Under the pieces are notes generated by a model, which was not told the origin of the DNA, ran no database searches, and saw nothing but the letters and a program-made list of their open reading frames with translations. The position numbers and the translations under genes are program-made. This document shows, one piece after another, positions 46,830-58,159 of a stretch of 64,000 bases of DNA; within the stretch, counting starts at the first letter, position 1, and each line of letters opens with the position of its first letter. This stretch comes from Chinchilla lanigera (lineage: Eukaryota; Chordata; Mammalia; Rodentia; Chinchillidae). The stretch is from the NCBI RefSeq assembly GCF_000276665.1, contig NW_004955425.1:19705799-19769798 (forward strand), given 5' to 3'.

Positions 46830-48350
46830 TTACTATATTCCCACACTGCCTCTGGTCTCCCTCCTCGTCACTAAGACTGACTGAACATCCCCATGTCTAA
46901 GACAGTAATGTGAAGACAAAAATATGCCAGATTCATTCTAGGCATTCAAGAAGCCACCATGCCTTGTAGAGATAGCATGTTTTCCATGTGAAACAAATAA
47001 GAGTAATTTACCTCCCACAATGCAGATATCTTTCTTCAAAACCCAAAGATATTGGCAGATTGCTTAACAAATATAACCTCCAGCAGATGAAGAGCAGATC
47101 CCTGCATCTGCACTGTATACACTTGTGCAGGCTGCTTTTCCATCTGCAGGACATAACATATGCCAGTTGATTGGCTTATAGTAGGCTTGGAGAAGAGTCA
47201 GACAGTGTTGGCAGGCACCTCGTGTCTATTCATTGCTTTTCATTTTTTCCCTTTCCTCTGAGGCTTTTAGTCTTTGCTCTTTTAGATCCTGTATGCTAAA
47301 TTATTCATTTAACTTCAAATGGTTATTTGTGACTAACAAAGCTGAGATTCTGTGAATATGTAACTTGTACTTGGTCCAAAGTCGTCAAATGTTGGCAATC
47401 AGTTAACAACCTTTGCTTTCATTGCAATTCTATCCTGCGTTTGACATCTTAAAAGGAGCAACAGGTATCAGGTGATGGCCACTAGCACCCTACCAGCCAA
47501 CCTGAAAGTAACCAAAGGATTTTCCAGGACTAGCAACATAATTTGGGGATCTTAATGCAGAATGAAAATGCAGGGTTTTTTATTCAAAATGAACTCAGGA
47601 GGGGCTGGGGATTTAGCTCAGTGGCACAGCGCCTGCCTGGCAAGCGCAAGGTCATGAGTTCAATTACCAGGACCGGAAAAACAAACAAACAAACAAACAG
47701 AAATGAACTCAGGGCTTCAAATGGTGAACTCAAGAAAAGCAAACACAAGCACTTTCTAAAGTGGGGCCTAGGCTGCTGTGTGGGTAATGCATAAAGACAG
47801 TCTGGAGTGGAGGAAAGCTAGGCAGGTTTGCCATTTCTATCAAATGTTGAGCATCCATGTTATAAAAACTGGCAATATTTTCTTCACAATCAATAGCATC
47901 TCCACCACAAAGTTTCTGGTTAAAATTTACAAAAATGATACATTTTCAACTGATGTCAGTAAACAAATCTAAAGTTTCATTCAAAGCACCAAGTTTCAAT
48001 GAATTCCAAAATATAATTGCCTACCAACTCTCTGGCCTTTCTAAATCTTACTATAAACACTAAAACGTCCAACATGTGTGAATGATAGGTCCATAGCTGG
48101 ATTTAGGCAACCCTAAATCTCAAACACAACACTGAACACCTGCCTCTACCAAAAGCCATAAGTGCTAAATTCTAGGAGTAACAAGGCTCCTACATGATGT
48201 GCCCAATAATAAGGCAATAATCAACACACTATGAAGCATGGTATGATACTAGGACTCATGCCATAGCTAGATTTTACCAAGCACTGTCCTAAAAGCAAAG
48301 AACTCTGAAATTTACCATTTATCAAGTTAACTACACTGGGATTCACATGA
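46830..48350. other. Intron sequence with one young ID SINE
   Basis: No coding sequence recognised besides the ID at 47601-47700. Confidence 0.5.
47601..47700 (+). repeat. ID SINE with intact target duplication
   Basis: GGGGCTGGGGATTTAGCTCA start, GTCATGAGTTCAATTACCAG box B region and a (CAAA)n tail. Flanked by the perfect 13-bp repeat AAATGAACTCAGG at 47587-47599 and 47701-47713. Confidence 0.93.
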
Positions 48351-48351
48351 C

Positions 48352-48842
48352 TGCTATGGTTGATACATTGGGTCAACTTGAGGAGTCTAGAAGCTTAACT
48401 AAGTAACTCAGCAGTTCTACACCTGGGGTAAAAAGGACACACCCTTGCTGCTCTAGGAGTTGTTCATTGTGTCAATGTGAAAAGTTTAAAAGGTTAAATG
48501 AGTGACTCAGCAGCGAGCCAAGGTGCTTACTTTGTATTCATCCTGAGCCTGTGCAAGAGGAGGGCATGGAGATTATGTGAGTACTGCATGCCCCCTGGGT
48601 GGGGGTAGCCAGCTTACAATGTAAGGGAGGAAGAGAGGTTTGTTGCTCCCCACTTTTGCTCTTGTTGCTTTGCTGTATTCCTCTGCCATAAACGTTTGCT
48701 CTCCACCATGTGCCCCTCTGCATTGGAGCCAGCCAAATATAGACTAAAACCTCCACAATCTGTAAGCTAAATAAACCTTTCCTTCCTTAACTTTGGGCGT
48801 TGGGTATTTTGTCTCAGCAACAAGAGAAACATAACCAAGACA
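48352..48842 (+). mobile_element. Complete MaLR solo LTR with perfect target duplication
   Basis: Starts TGCTATGGTTGATACATTGG and ends ATAACCAAGACA. A perfect 5-bp duplication ATGAC flanks it at 48347-48351 and 48843-48847. The early GGGTCAACTTGAG block and the late TAAGCTAAATAAACCTTTCC (polyadenylation signal) are typical. At 491 bp it is the best-preserved LTR here and shows what is missing from the one at 18990. Confidence 0.88.
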
Positions 48843-48849
48843 ATGACCA

Positions 48850-49470
48850 AATACTATTGAAAATTACATTGTACTAATATATATAAATGTAAGGAACATA
48901 TTTATGACATTCATAGCCTCACTTTTCTGGATTTCAGTTTTTTCTCACAGCACTTCTCAGATAAGCATAGATCCATTTTAAACAAAGTGCTTTACTGAAC
49001 TGACTGCACTAAATGGAAAGATTGCTCCATGTGGCAGAAACAAAAGGAAAGTGGCTGTAATTGATAACATGACACAGTCACTGCGAGCTCTGAAAGCTTT
49101 GTGATAATGTGATCACTGATAGCAGCTACAGCCATGGGAATCTCTCTTTCAGCAAGGCAACATTCTTTAAGCAACAATTATGGAAATAATCAACTGCTTA
49201 TTTTAGTTTGCACATCATACATAGAGCACTTGAAAACAAGTGATATATATCATAAATTAATTCCAAAGATGCACTGAATACTCAGAAGCTCACAGCTCTT
49301 TCCTTTTGCCTCCTGCTTCATCTCATGTCTTCCTTCTTCCAGCTCAGTTCAGCCTCCTACGAAGAGTCAGACACACATTGTCCAAGCATGCATCCATTTG
49401 GCATCTGATGTGTCTTAGCCGACTCTCTTCCTCCCTCCCTCACAGCCATTACACCTGCCAAACCTTCTTT
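48850..49470. other. Intron sequence, nothing recognised
   Basis: Unique-looking; no gene or named repeat. Confidence 0.5.
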
Positions 49471-49471
49471 C

Positions 49472-49763
49472 TGGGGTGGCGGGAGCAATAGTAGGGATTG
49501 AAGCAGAGGTCTTCTCACTGAGCTACATCCCCAGTGCCCTTTTTAAAGAGCAGGACATATTTATTGAGAGAAAGAAAGCTTCCATCCAAGAAAGGGACAG
49601 AAGGGGACCCAAGCGGGTTGCCCCCCAGCCCCTTTGTAAAAGAAATTTTTTGAGACAAGTCTTGCTAAATGGTCAAATTGCCCAGGCTAGGCTCAAACTT
49701 GTCCTTACCCCGCCTCAGCATCCCAGAGTACTGAGATTACTGGAGTGCGGCACCACACCCGGC
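49472..49763 (-). repeat. B1-dID dimeric SINE with an unknown insert in the linker
   Basis: Reversed ID arm (TAGGGATTGAAGCAGAGGTC, ACTGAGCTACATCCCCAGTG), then about 90 bp of foreign sequence (49549-49627), then TTTTTTGAGACAAGTCTTGC and the reversed B1 arm ending CACCACACCCGGC. The insert is bounded by similar words GCCCTTTTTAAAG and GCCCCTTTGTAAAAG. Confidence 0.75.
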
Positions 49764-49764
49764 A

Positions 49765-50635
49765 CCCTCGTTATATCTTCCTCTTCTTTCCACTTTAACA
49801 TCTGTAGTTTTAGTCCTTATTATCTCTATCCAAAGATATTAAAAAATCTCTTGACTCTTCTTGCCTCCTTCCAGTGTTGCAAAACAATATGCATATTCTG
49901 ACTGGTTACTTGTCCCACAACGGCTATTTGATTTGTCTGTCATGATCAAATAGTCCTTATTAATAGAGTCTAAATTTCTTAGTTTGCTATTCAGTGTGGT
50001 TTCAAAATTTGATTTCCAAGGAAGATCATCCACTCTTCTTCTCTGTAGACACAGCATTAATGAGCATGGGCAAGAAATACAATTTCATTACTGCAGGGAA
50101 AGAGCAGGATTAGCCCTCTTTTTGATGAAGGAAAATATGAGCTTAGAAATTTGATTTCCTCAAGAAGGAAGCTGAATTTTATTAGAACAAATTATAAAGC
50201 AGATATCTTCCTTTTTCTCTAGATACATAATGTGAAATGTCTTGATCACTATTAATAACAAAGCTGAATTTATAAGCTCTTAAACTAAGCAATGTGCATT
50301 GGTTTACTGATTAATCAAACTAACATACAAGGCCCAAGTAAGACTAGCTTCCATTCTGTTCACTTAAGCGTGTGTTCCTATGCAAAATATATTTTTTGCC
50401 AGATAAAAATTTAATTACTGGAAAATAATCGTCTTTAGTCCTTATTCCTTTATGTTTATGTAGTCATTAGAGTTTGTACAATCCCTTCAGTGAAAAGTTA
50501 CTAAGCATTCTCTGAAAAGTTCTTTCAAGACTTAGCTCAGTTCCCCTCCACAAAGCCTTTCCTGACTGCTTTGTACACTGAAAACTGTTACTGTTCGGAT
50601 TCTTTTTACTTAGTACACGTTTGCATAGCATAATA
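49765..50635. other. Intron sequence, nothing recognised
   Basis: Unique-looking; no gene or named repeat. Confidence 0.5.
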
Positions 50636-50763
50636 AATTGTCTCCCTAAAGCTCAGGCATTGAAGGCTGGATCTCTAGGTGAAGGTTCTATCGGGAGGTG
50701 GTAGAAATTTCAGGAGATGGGAACTAAATGGAGGAAGTTAGGTCATTAAAGCCTGCTCTCTCC

Positions 50764-50767
<4 letters not shown>

Positions 50768-50827
<60 letters not shown>

Positions 50828-50840
50828 CATGCGCATGCGA
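50768..50840. repeat. (CT)n(GT)n microsatellite with GCATGCGCATGC
   Basis: About 23 CT units run directly into about 7 GT units and the alternating purine-pyrimidine GCATGCGCATGCG. It grew from the CT-rich middle of the LTR. Confidence 0.95.
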
Positions 50841-50844
50841 GTGT

Positions 50845-51635
50845 GTGTTATAGAAAGCCTTTCCCAGTTCTCATCACTGTCCAAGAAGTTCATATTTGTA
50901 ATCCCATGGAAAAGTTACTGGAATTCTAGTGAGTTAATTCCAATCTACCAATTCCAGTGCAACCCATGGCAAGAATAAAGACACTAAGGCATATTTGTAG
51001 TTGTGAGGAGCCAAGGGGTCCTAAATCTAGCTAGAATGATGGCTAACTGGAACAAAGGCCTCAACGCAGGGCCAAACCCAGGTTTTATTAATTTGTGAAG
51101 AAGGGAGTGGCTTGGGTGAGTAACTCTGAGAATGCTGGAAAGCAGTGAGTATTGTGAGCTGGTCTAGGTGGGTGGTTTCAAAATCACCTCTGCAATATGC
51201 AGAGAGGAAGATATACAGAAGGAGTGATCTGCATAACACATTTTGAGGTAGCAGCTTGGTGCTTGTGGGGTCAGTGCTTCGGCTCTGATGTGTAATCTTT
51301 TATGTCCTGGGAAGTCATAGCCTCTTATCAGGAGGCTTGATCCCAGCTGACAGCATGGAGCATGGCTCTCCATCCCACCTAGTTCATCCATGTTTTTTGG
51401 GAGTTACAGGGGTGGGGGAAACACTGCCGTTTCACCTTGCTTCAAAGACTACACATCAACACCTCAGCTGGACCAATTTGCATTGCTTAAAGCCAATTGA
51501 AGGGATAAGGAAAAGTCCTAGCCAGCTCTGTACAGATCAATACATGGAAATAGGGCCAAATTTAGCCAAAATAGAGATAATTGCTCTTCTTTCAAGGAGA
51601 GCCATCCAGGTGGTCCTCCACCTTGTGTGTGTGCA
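50845..51635. mobile_element. Unclassified ~0.8-kb insertion inside the LTR
   Basis: It separates the LTR halves and is bounded by GTGTGTGTGCAT on the left (about 50818-50830) and on the right (about 51626-51637). The interior has TGTGAGGAGCCAAGGGGTCC near 51002, which recalls starts of class II retroviral LTRs, but I see no clear LTR end or coding sequence. Identity is open. Confidence 0.4.
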
Positions 51636-51844
51636 TTTTGTTTTCTGACCACCGAGATTTGAGCACTTTTCCTCTGTCACAGACTCTCTGCTATGATGTT
51701 GGACTTCACCATAGGCTCAAAGTGGCAGGTCTAACTAACCATGGACTGAGACCTCTGAGACCATGAGCCAAAACAAATCTTCCTTCCTTTTAAATTGTTT
51801 GTCTTAGGTATTTTGTTACAGACACAGAAAGCTGACTAACAAAA

Positions 51845-52845
51845 GAACAAAGCCCAGAATGTGGATTCAACAAACATTTATAGAACTTGTACAAAGCTAG
51901 GAATTTATCCCTGAGTTAAAACTACACTTGTACATACAGGAACCTCCTCTAGAATAATACACAAAGAATTGTTTAAAATGGGTGTTTCTGGGGAAAAGGT
52001 AAGGATAAAAATAATGAATTCCCCTAAACAAAAAGGGGAAGAGGCAATCCTACCAGCACCACATTTCTCTTTCAATATTAATCCTCAGAAAACTTATTGT
52101 GATTCTTTCTCTGTTCCTTTGAAATGTATGTAAATCTTTTAAAAAGCAAAATAAGTTTCTTGCCAGCTTTTCAAACTAGAAATGTCTTTCTCAAAGACCT
52201 GGAAATTATCTCTCTGAAATGTAGTCATTAAAGATAGTGCCCCTTTTTTCCCTGTCACTGCAGGAGAACAGAAGCCTAACTTCTCTGCATGTATCTGGGT
52301 ACAAACTATAAATCTATCTCTATCATAAAGGTATAAAAAGTTCTTTGGATAAAGGCAATCAGTGATCATAGACTGTGATCCCAATTACCATATGAATTTG
52401 GGATGAACTATGCACGCAAATAGCCCTGCTAAGTCTTTTCACTCCAGGCCCAGTTGAAATCATCTGAAGACTATGTATATAATGGGTTGTGTCTGTCTGG
52501 CTGTACACATCAGTGAGGCTTCTTTCTGTCTGCACAACTTTAGCAGATTGCCTGTGATGCAGATCATATTCCAGCTTAACACTTATCAATAATAAAACTG
52601 TTTTCTTTCTCATCGATCTTTATGAAGACATTTTCTGGGTTGACAAGAGATGTTTTAAATTATATTTTCCTCAGACTCACTAGAGATTATTGTAGCACTT
52701 AGTTTTGTAGATGTACACATGGATTAGCTTCTCAGTAAAAAAATGAAAAAACATGCCTACTAAGTAATTAAATGACAATGACAACATCCCACTCTCAGAA
52801 AAATCTGACTCAGCTACTGACCCAATCTGAAGTCACAAGTCAAGT
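51845..52845. other. Intron sequence, nothing firm
   Basis: AACAAACATTTATAGAACTT near 51870 is a faint mammal-wide repeat. The rest is unique-looking. Confidence 0.4.
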
Positions 52846-52846
52846 G

Positions 52847-52898
52847 TAGGACAAGCAATCTTTTTTTTTTTTTTTTTTTTTTTTTAGGACAAGCAATC
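52847..52898 (-). mobile_element. Tail-only retroinsertion: bare poly(T) with 14-bp target duplication
   Basis: TAGGACAAGCAATC occurs at 52847-52860 and again at 52885-52898. Between them is only a run of T (52861-52884/5). This is the expected product of target-primed reverse transcription that copied just a poly(A) tail, inserted on the minus strand. Confidence 0.85.
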
Positions 52899-53009
52899 TT
52901 AACCTTTTATCGTATCTTGGATCCAGCTAGCAATGTGGTGAAAACTAAAATGATGACAATAATGCATAAATAAAGACACAGATTTAAAAGGAACCAACTC
53001 CACTGAGTT

Positions 53010-53202
53010 ATAAAAATAATTTAATTTATTTTATGATTTTGGGAAACATGGCTACATTTGTGTTTGTGTGGGGAAGATGGTAGTGGTCATGCTTGTCACC
53101 TGATGCAAAGTTTGTGAAGGAAAACAAAATTTTGCCTAATGCTTCTGTTTGTGAACTGAATTTTTTGGAGACAGAAGTGTCGATGAATGGAGATATTACT
53201 GT
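53010..53202. mobile_element. Tigger/pogo-like MITE, second copy
   Basis: TTATTTTATGATTTTGGGAA, GAAAACAAAATTTTGCCTAA, CTTCTGTTTGTGAACTGAA and the end ATATTACTG-TA align along their length with 19556-19748. The left inverted repeat is eroded. Confidence 0.65.
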
Positions 53203-53430
53203 ATTTCTGAATTTAACATATTAACTCATGAAATAAGATCTGATTGTGAAGCCAATAACTAAGATACTAATTTACATTGCATATCATATCTGACATGATA
53301 CTCCCACAAAAATATATAAGATACATATTTACATTGCCAAACAAAAATATCTGTAATTTCTATTGGTGACAAAGTATTAGATGGCAAGCATCAGTACAGT
53401 TTGTCACCTATATTAATAATTCAATACAGA

Positions 53431-53543
53431 GCCAAGCATGGTGGTGCATGCCTGTAATCTTAGCATTTGGGAGGCTGAGGCAGGAAGATCACCACAAGTT
53501 TGAAGCCAGCCTATGCCATATAGCCAGACCCTGTCTTAAAACT
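53431..53543 (+). repeat. B1 SINE
   Basis: GCCAAGCATGGTGGTGCATG, CTTAGCATTTGGGAGGCTGA, GATCACCACAAGTTTGAAGC and an AGACCCTGTCTTAAAAC end. Single-unit, monomeric. Confidence 0.9.
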
Positions 53544-53889
53544 AATAATAACAATACAATGCTAAATTTCATGTAGAGTTTTAAAAAATAAAGATATAAT
53601 TTTTTCCCTTCACACACACTAAATTCTATGGAGGGATTCCATTGGACTCCAGAATGAAAAGCCCTGTAGAGGTTGTGACATCAGAACCCAGAGAAGGGTT
53701 CACTACAGTGTCTACTGCCAGGAACGCCTTCCTCCTCCAGGAAGACAGACCACCTGCTGTGGACCAAAGGAGCACTTACCTCCCCATCCCTCCAGCAGGA
53801 CAACTTGAATCAGCACTTTTGAAGATAAGATCCTTATCAAAAACACTAGACGGAACAACTATTAACACTTTATAATGATGTAAATGGAT

Positions 53890-54030
53890 GGCTCTTAACA
53901 GCCAGTGTGCCTAAGGATCACCTGGAAAGATTCTTTTCTGGAAAAGGAGTCATGATCTCATCATCAATGCAGGACTCAACTGGGGAGCAGAAGTCTTCAC
54001 TGTAGCTCCCAAGTGACTCTCATGCAAGTG
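53890..54030. mobile_element. MER5-like hAT remnant
   Basis: GGCTCTTAACAGCCAGTGTG, AAGGATCACCTGGAAAGATT and the later AGCTCCCAAGTGACTCTCAT resemble the outer parts of MER5-type elements. Diverged. Confidence 0.45.
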
Positions 54031-54941
54031 GTGAATTACCAAATAGTTGGGAAACGCCAGCTGAACAAAAGAGAGCACCTAAATTCAAGAAACACAACCA
54101 AACCCTCAAAGAAATACAATTAGCATAAGTAATGTCCTAAAAGAGATTTGGATGTTTCTCATAGCCATAAAAAGAACAGCTTAAATAAAACCATTGGTAT
54201 TCTTAGAAATTAAAACTGGTGTGACAGAAATGAAAACTAACGTGAAGAACAGAATAAACACCACTAACAACAGAATTAGTGACCAGAAAACAAAGCCAAA
54301 AGATTCTTCTGGAATGGAGAGTAGAAAGAATATACAAAGTATAAGAAAAAAATTGAAAAGCCACAAGAATCCTCCAGACAGGCTAACATCCACATTAATA
54401 GGAGTTTTAGAAAAATGAAAAATTGTATTTTTGATTGCAAAATGTACTTCAAACCTTTAACAGCAGTTATTTCTGACAATAAGAATGAAATTGGGAGAAA
54501 GTGACAAGACATATTAACTTTTTCCATTACATATTTCAGAAGTTGCCAGATTACAACAAGAACGAACTAATGTATTTCTTATGAAATAGATTAATTCAGC
54601 TATAAGTACATAAAAGTATTGTCAAAGATTCAGGAGGAAATGTTAATAAAAAGAAAGCCAACAATGTCAATACTACACAAAAATAGAGCAAAGACTGTTA
54701 CACAGTATAAAGAAGAACATTTGCAATGATAAAAAGTGCAATCCTTTAGGAAGTCCCAAGATTCAAGAACATCTCTGAATCTCATATAGTTTTTTAAAAG
54801 ATAAAATGGTACTAGAAAACAAGAAAAAAGTCAAATTCTGCTGCAACCTGGGAAACTTCAACTCAGTTTTCTCAGAAAGTTAAGGTAAGAAAATAAAAGT
54901 AAGGATGTAAATAATTTATTTCTTACAATCAGGAAGTTCAA

Positions 54942-55040
54942 GGGGGTGGGGATTTGGCTCAGCGGTAAAAGCGCCTCCCTGGCAAGCGCAAGGTCGTGAG
55001 TTCGGTTCCTGGTACCAGAGAAAAACCAAAAAAAAAAAAA
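54942..55040 (+). repeat. ID SINE
   Basis: GGGGTGGGGATTTGGCTCAG, CCCTGGCAAGCGCAAGGTCG and TGAGTTCGGTTCCTGGTACC plus a poly(A) tail. Nearly identical to the copy at 1719 in the AAGGTCGTGAGTTC segment. No clear target duplication. Confidence 0.9.
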
Positions 55041-55120
55041 GAACCTGCTACTAAACAAACCAAGTACAGTGCACACATTTTCTTTCAAATATACACACAA
55101 CTTTAAAAAGGAAAACCTCA

Positions 55121-55215
55121 TGGCCAGGGATATACCCCAGCAGTGCAGGGCCTGCCTGGCAAGCATGGAGTCTTGAGTTTGATTCCCAACAGCTCCTCAC
55201 CAAGCACAAAAAAAG
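55121..55215 (+). repeat. ID-like SINE, diverged
   Basis: TGGCCAGGGATATACCCCAG, CAGGGCCTGCCTGGCAAGCA and GTCTTGAGTTTGATTCCCAA plus an A-rich tail. About 80 bp from the previous ID. Confidence 0.8.
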
Positions 55216-55729
55216 CCAAAAACAAAAACAAACAGGAAAACATCAATAAATTTCAAAAACTTCTAGAATAAACATGTTTTCTGACCAAAACTCTATAAAT
55301 TTTAAAAATACCAAACAAAGAACAATTTTAAATACCCTTCTAATAGCCTCGGGTCAAAAAAGTTTTAAATTGAAATTAATATTATTTTGAAAGAAATGAA
55401 AATAAAGATACCACTTATTAAACCTATGGCATTTAGAGGAAAATTGAGACTACAAAAAATTTATTAAAACACAAGAAAATATTATAAAACTAAAAATAAA
55501 CTAAATGTACTAAAAATATTATAAAAGGTTACCAAAATTACCCTAAAAAATTAGAAAGTAAGATTTACAATGAAAGCAGGAACTCATTAAATTTTAAATT
55601 AGTAATCTTAATTACTAAAAGAACTATTCACTAATAGGAATTCAAAAATAGGAAAAAGTCAGATTTTAAAAATGTAGACAGAAAGAAAGACATCCATTCC
55701 TAGTATCACCCATTGCTGCCTTTTTAAAA

Positions 55730-55960
55730 TGCATGTCTCTGTAGCACATAGCGTAGTGTTCTCATATGCACACACACACACATTGTGGGATGAGTAGATC
55801 AAGCTAACTAACATGCCACCTCACATACTTATGGTTTTGTTATGATGCTTCTACTTTGTAGAATTGAGGTTTTCTCTGGATTTTGATACATTTTTGTGAT
55901 ATATATGAAAAGTGCATGTTCTCTAGTTTATATAAAAAAGTTCTACACATCAAATCAAAT
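55730..55960 (+). mobile_element. Old L1 3' UTR fragment
   Basis: ATTGTGGGATGAGTAGATCA, AGCTAACTAACATGCCACCT and CACATACTTATGGTTTTGTT match the familiar 3' UTR of old L1 families. Confidence 0.6.
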
Positions 55961-55964
55961 TGCA

Positions 55965-56910
55965 AACTGTCCAAAGTGAATATGAGGTGATCAATACATA
56001 TTAATAAAAAAACTGCTGAATTCTGGAATCTACTCTGCCATGCCTTAAACCAAACTTCCTAAACTAGATTCTACCCAGTGCTGAGTGTCAACTGGAGTCT
56101 CTTCATCACCTCCCATATGTTTTCCCTGCATGTACCTCGGTATTCCCTAAGCAGCACTACACTAATACCAACAGAAAACACCTTCGGGCAGCCGGTCCCA
56201 AAGAACACAACCTGTGACCCCTGAGGGAGCACCTCAAGAAAGAGCTGTGTTTGACTGTAATGTTTTGTTGATATTGTTCTGATCTCCTGCAGGCAAGTGA
56301 TTCTTATCAAAGGAGACCATTTATTTTCCTTCTTTTCTAATTCCCATGAAGCACTGACAATGTGGAAATAGAGGCCGGGTACCTAATAAATACAAATGCT
56401 TAACTGATTGTCATGAAACTCATGATACAAATGCATCAAAAGAATTTTTTGTTAAAATTTGCACTAGATTTGTTTTAGCTTTTTCAAGTTTGACAGAGAA
56501 AAGCTAATGACCATTTGAGAATTTTCTCTAAGCATGATGTCAGGTTTATGTAATAACAAAATTTTAACATTCTCCATAACACTATGTACACCATGTATCT
56601 AATAGTCCCAAGAGGCCAAGAGCAAGCAAATTCTCAAAATTATTACTATCCATATATTTTATCTACAGATAATTAAGCTCTTTCATCTTTAATCCTGAAG
56701 ATAAAAGAGAACTTGCCTTCCTTTTATTGAGTCAATATTTATTAGATACATTAAAATCTTTCACTAGGTTCTCAAATACCAGCAATTCATTATCTTTTTA
56801 ATGAATGTATTTTAAACAATTATTAGATACTTAGCACCGTTTTAGGCTGTGAAAAATATAAACACATCATTCTTTCACTCATAGAACTTATCCTAATAAT
56901 AGGAAAAGGT
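55965..56910. other. Intron sequence, nothing firm
   Basis: Unique-looking apart from a faint mammal-wide repeat at 56800-56900. Confidence 0.4.
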
Positions 56911-56916
56911 AGATGT

Positions 56917-57296
56917 TGTCATGATTTGTGTCTAGATATTCCCCCAAAGCCTCATGCAGTCTCTGGCTCTTTCAGAGATGACTGATTCTAGAGTGTGCGA
57001 TGCTGAGATGAAGGGTGTGTGATTGCTAAGTCAGTCTGCTGATTGGTGTGGCACTACCCTAATCCCAGCAGTCTATATACAGTGAATAAGGGACAGAAAG
57101 AAGCTTGTCTCTCCACCGCACTTGCTTTGCTACTTGCTGCCCCCATGACTATTGCCCTCTGTCACACCACCATGCCTCGGAGCCAGCCAACTATGGACTG
57201 AAACCTCCACACACTGTGAGCCAAAGAAGCCTTTCCTCCTCTAACCTCGGGTGTCAGGTATTTTGTCTCAGCAACAAAAGAAAAAAAACTAAGACA
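56917..57296 (+). mobile_element. Rodent MaLR solo LTR
   Basis: TGTCATGATTTGTGTCTAGA and CCCAAAGCCTCATGCAGTCT start, ACTATGGACTGAAACCTCCA and a TAAGACA end. Flanked by GATGT/GATGC (4 of 5). Same family as 39458-39830. Confidence 0.8.
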
Positions 57297-57299
57297 GAT

Positions 57300-58155
57300 G
57301 CAGAAATAAATGTATTAAACCCAAGAACTAATCTTCTATCATTTGTCACAAAAGCTCTTACTGGGAAAGAAAAGTTGTGAGGGGTGAAGAGAAATGAGTC
57401 CAAGGTATAACTCCTCTAATTCCTGTTTATTTCACCTTGTGTGAGTTATAAATTTTGACAGAAAAGTAGTTGGCTCCTCTACAAAGTATATAGCAACTCA
57501 TTTCCTAGGTACTCTGTGAGAATCTAGTATACTATTAATGATAAATTGTGCAGATAAACACACTGAAGACCTCACATGCAGGTGTCAGAATTAAGCCAAT
57601 ATTTAACATAATGCCTCACATAAATATTGATTAGCAGAAAATAGATTTATTAAAATATTTGTTGAATATAAAGAGCACATTTTGCATCATTTCTCAGACT
57701 TGTCTTACTTTAATGCACTTTATTAAATTTCATTAGCTGCTTCACACATAAAAGAATGTATGAATAAAAAATAATAATATAACATTCACACACCACCTAG
57801 CTTCAGAAAAATCAAAGCTCAGAGGCTTTAAAAATGCTGATGTGAGCTACACACCTTCTTTCTTTCCACCCCCACTATTCCTCAATTTTACATAAATTAT
57901 TTTCTTCTCCCTCCTTATAGCTTACCATAGTAGATCTGTAGTACTAAAATGCATGTTTATTTTTACATGTGTTAACCTGTACATAAATATAAAAATACAC
58001 AGATTCTTACAAGGTTGCTTTTTTTGTGGTAAGTCTCTGTGTGTTGGTCACATTCATATTAAAATATATTGCTATAATTTATTCATTTTTATTCATATAG
58101 TATCATTCCTAATTTTGAGGGAACTCCTTTACATGACTTAAACTTAAGTAAGAAA
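57300..58155. other. AT-rich intron sequence, nothing recognised
   Basis: No gene or named repeat. Confidence 0.5.
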
Positions 58156-58159
58156 TTCA

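Larger units (their letters stand above)
50637..51843 (+). mobile_element. MaLR LTR split by an ~0.8-kb insertion
   Basis: The 5' part 50637-50830 (CCCTAAAGCTCAGGCATTGA, TATCGGGAGGTGGTAGAAAT, GGAAGTTAGGTCATTAAAGC) and the 3' part 51640-51843 (CTGCTATGATGTTGGACTTC, CCATGGACTGAGACCTCTGA, GAGCCAAAACAAATCTTCC) are consecutive halves of one MaLR LTR. Confidence 0.7.
54080..55690 (+). mobile_element. Old L1: ORF1-like and early ORF2 fragments with two ID SINEs inserted
   Basis: 54190-54420 (AGAAATTAAAACTGGTGTGA ... ACAGAATTAGTGACCAGAAA) resembles ORF1 coiled-coil coding sequence of old L1/HAL1. 55240-55690 (GGCATTTAGAGGAAAATTGA, TTTTAAATTGAAATTAATAT) resembles the endonuclease/reverse-transcriptase linker of old L1M ORF2. 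Heavily decayed. Confidence 0.55.

Noticed and set aside
53642..53875. 77-codon open frame with non-repeat-looking sequence
   Set aside because: No recognised domain, no convincing splice sites and it is on the strand opposite to CTNNA3; too weak to call.
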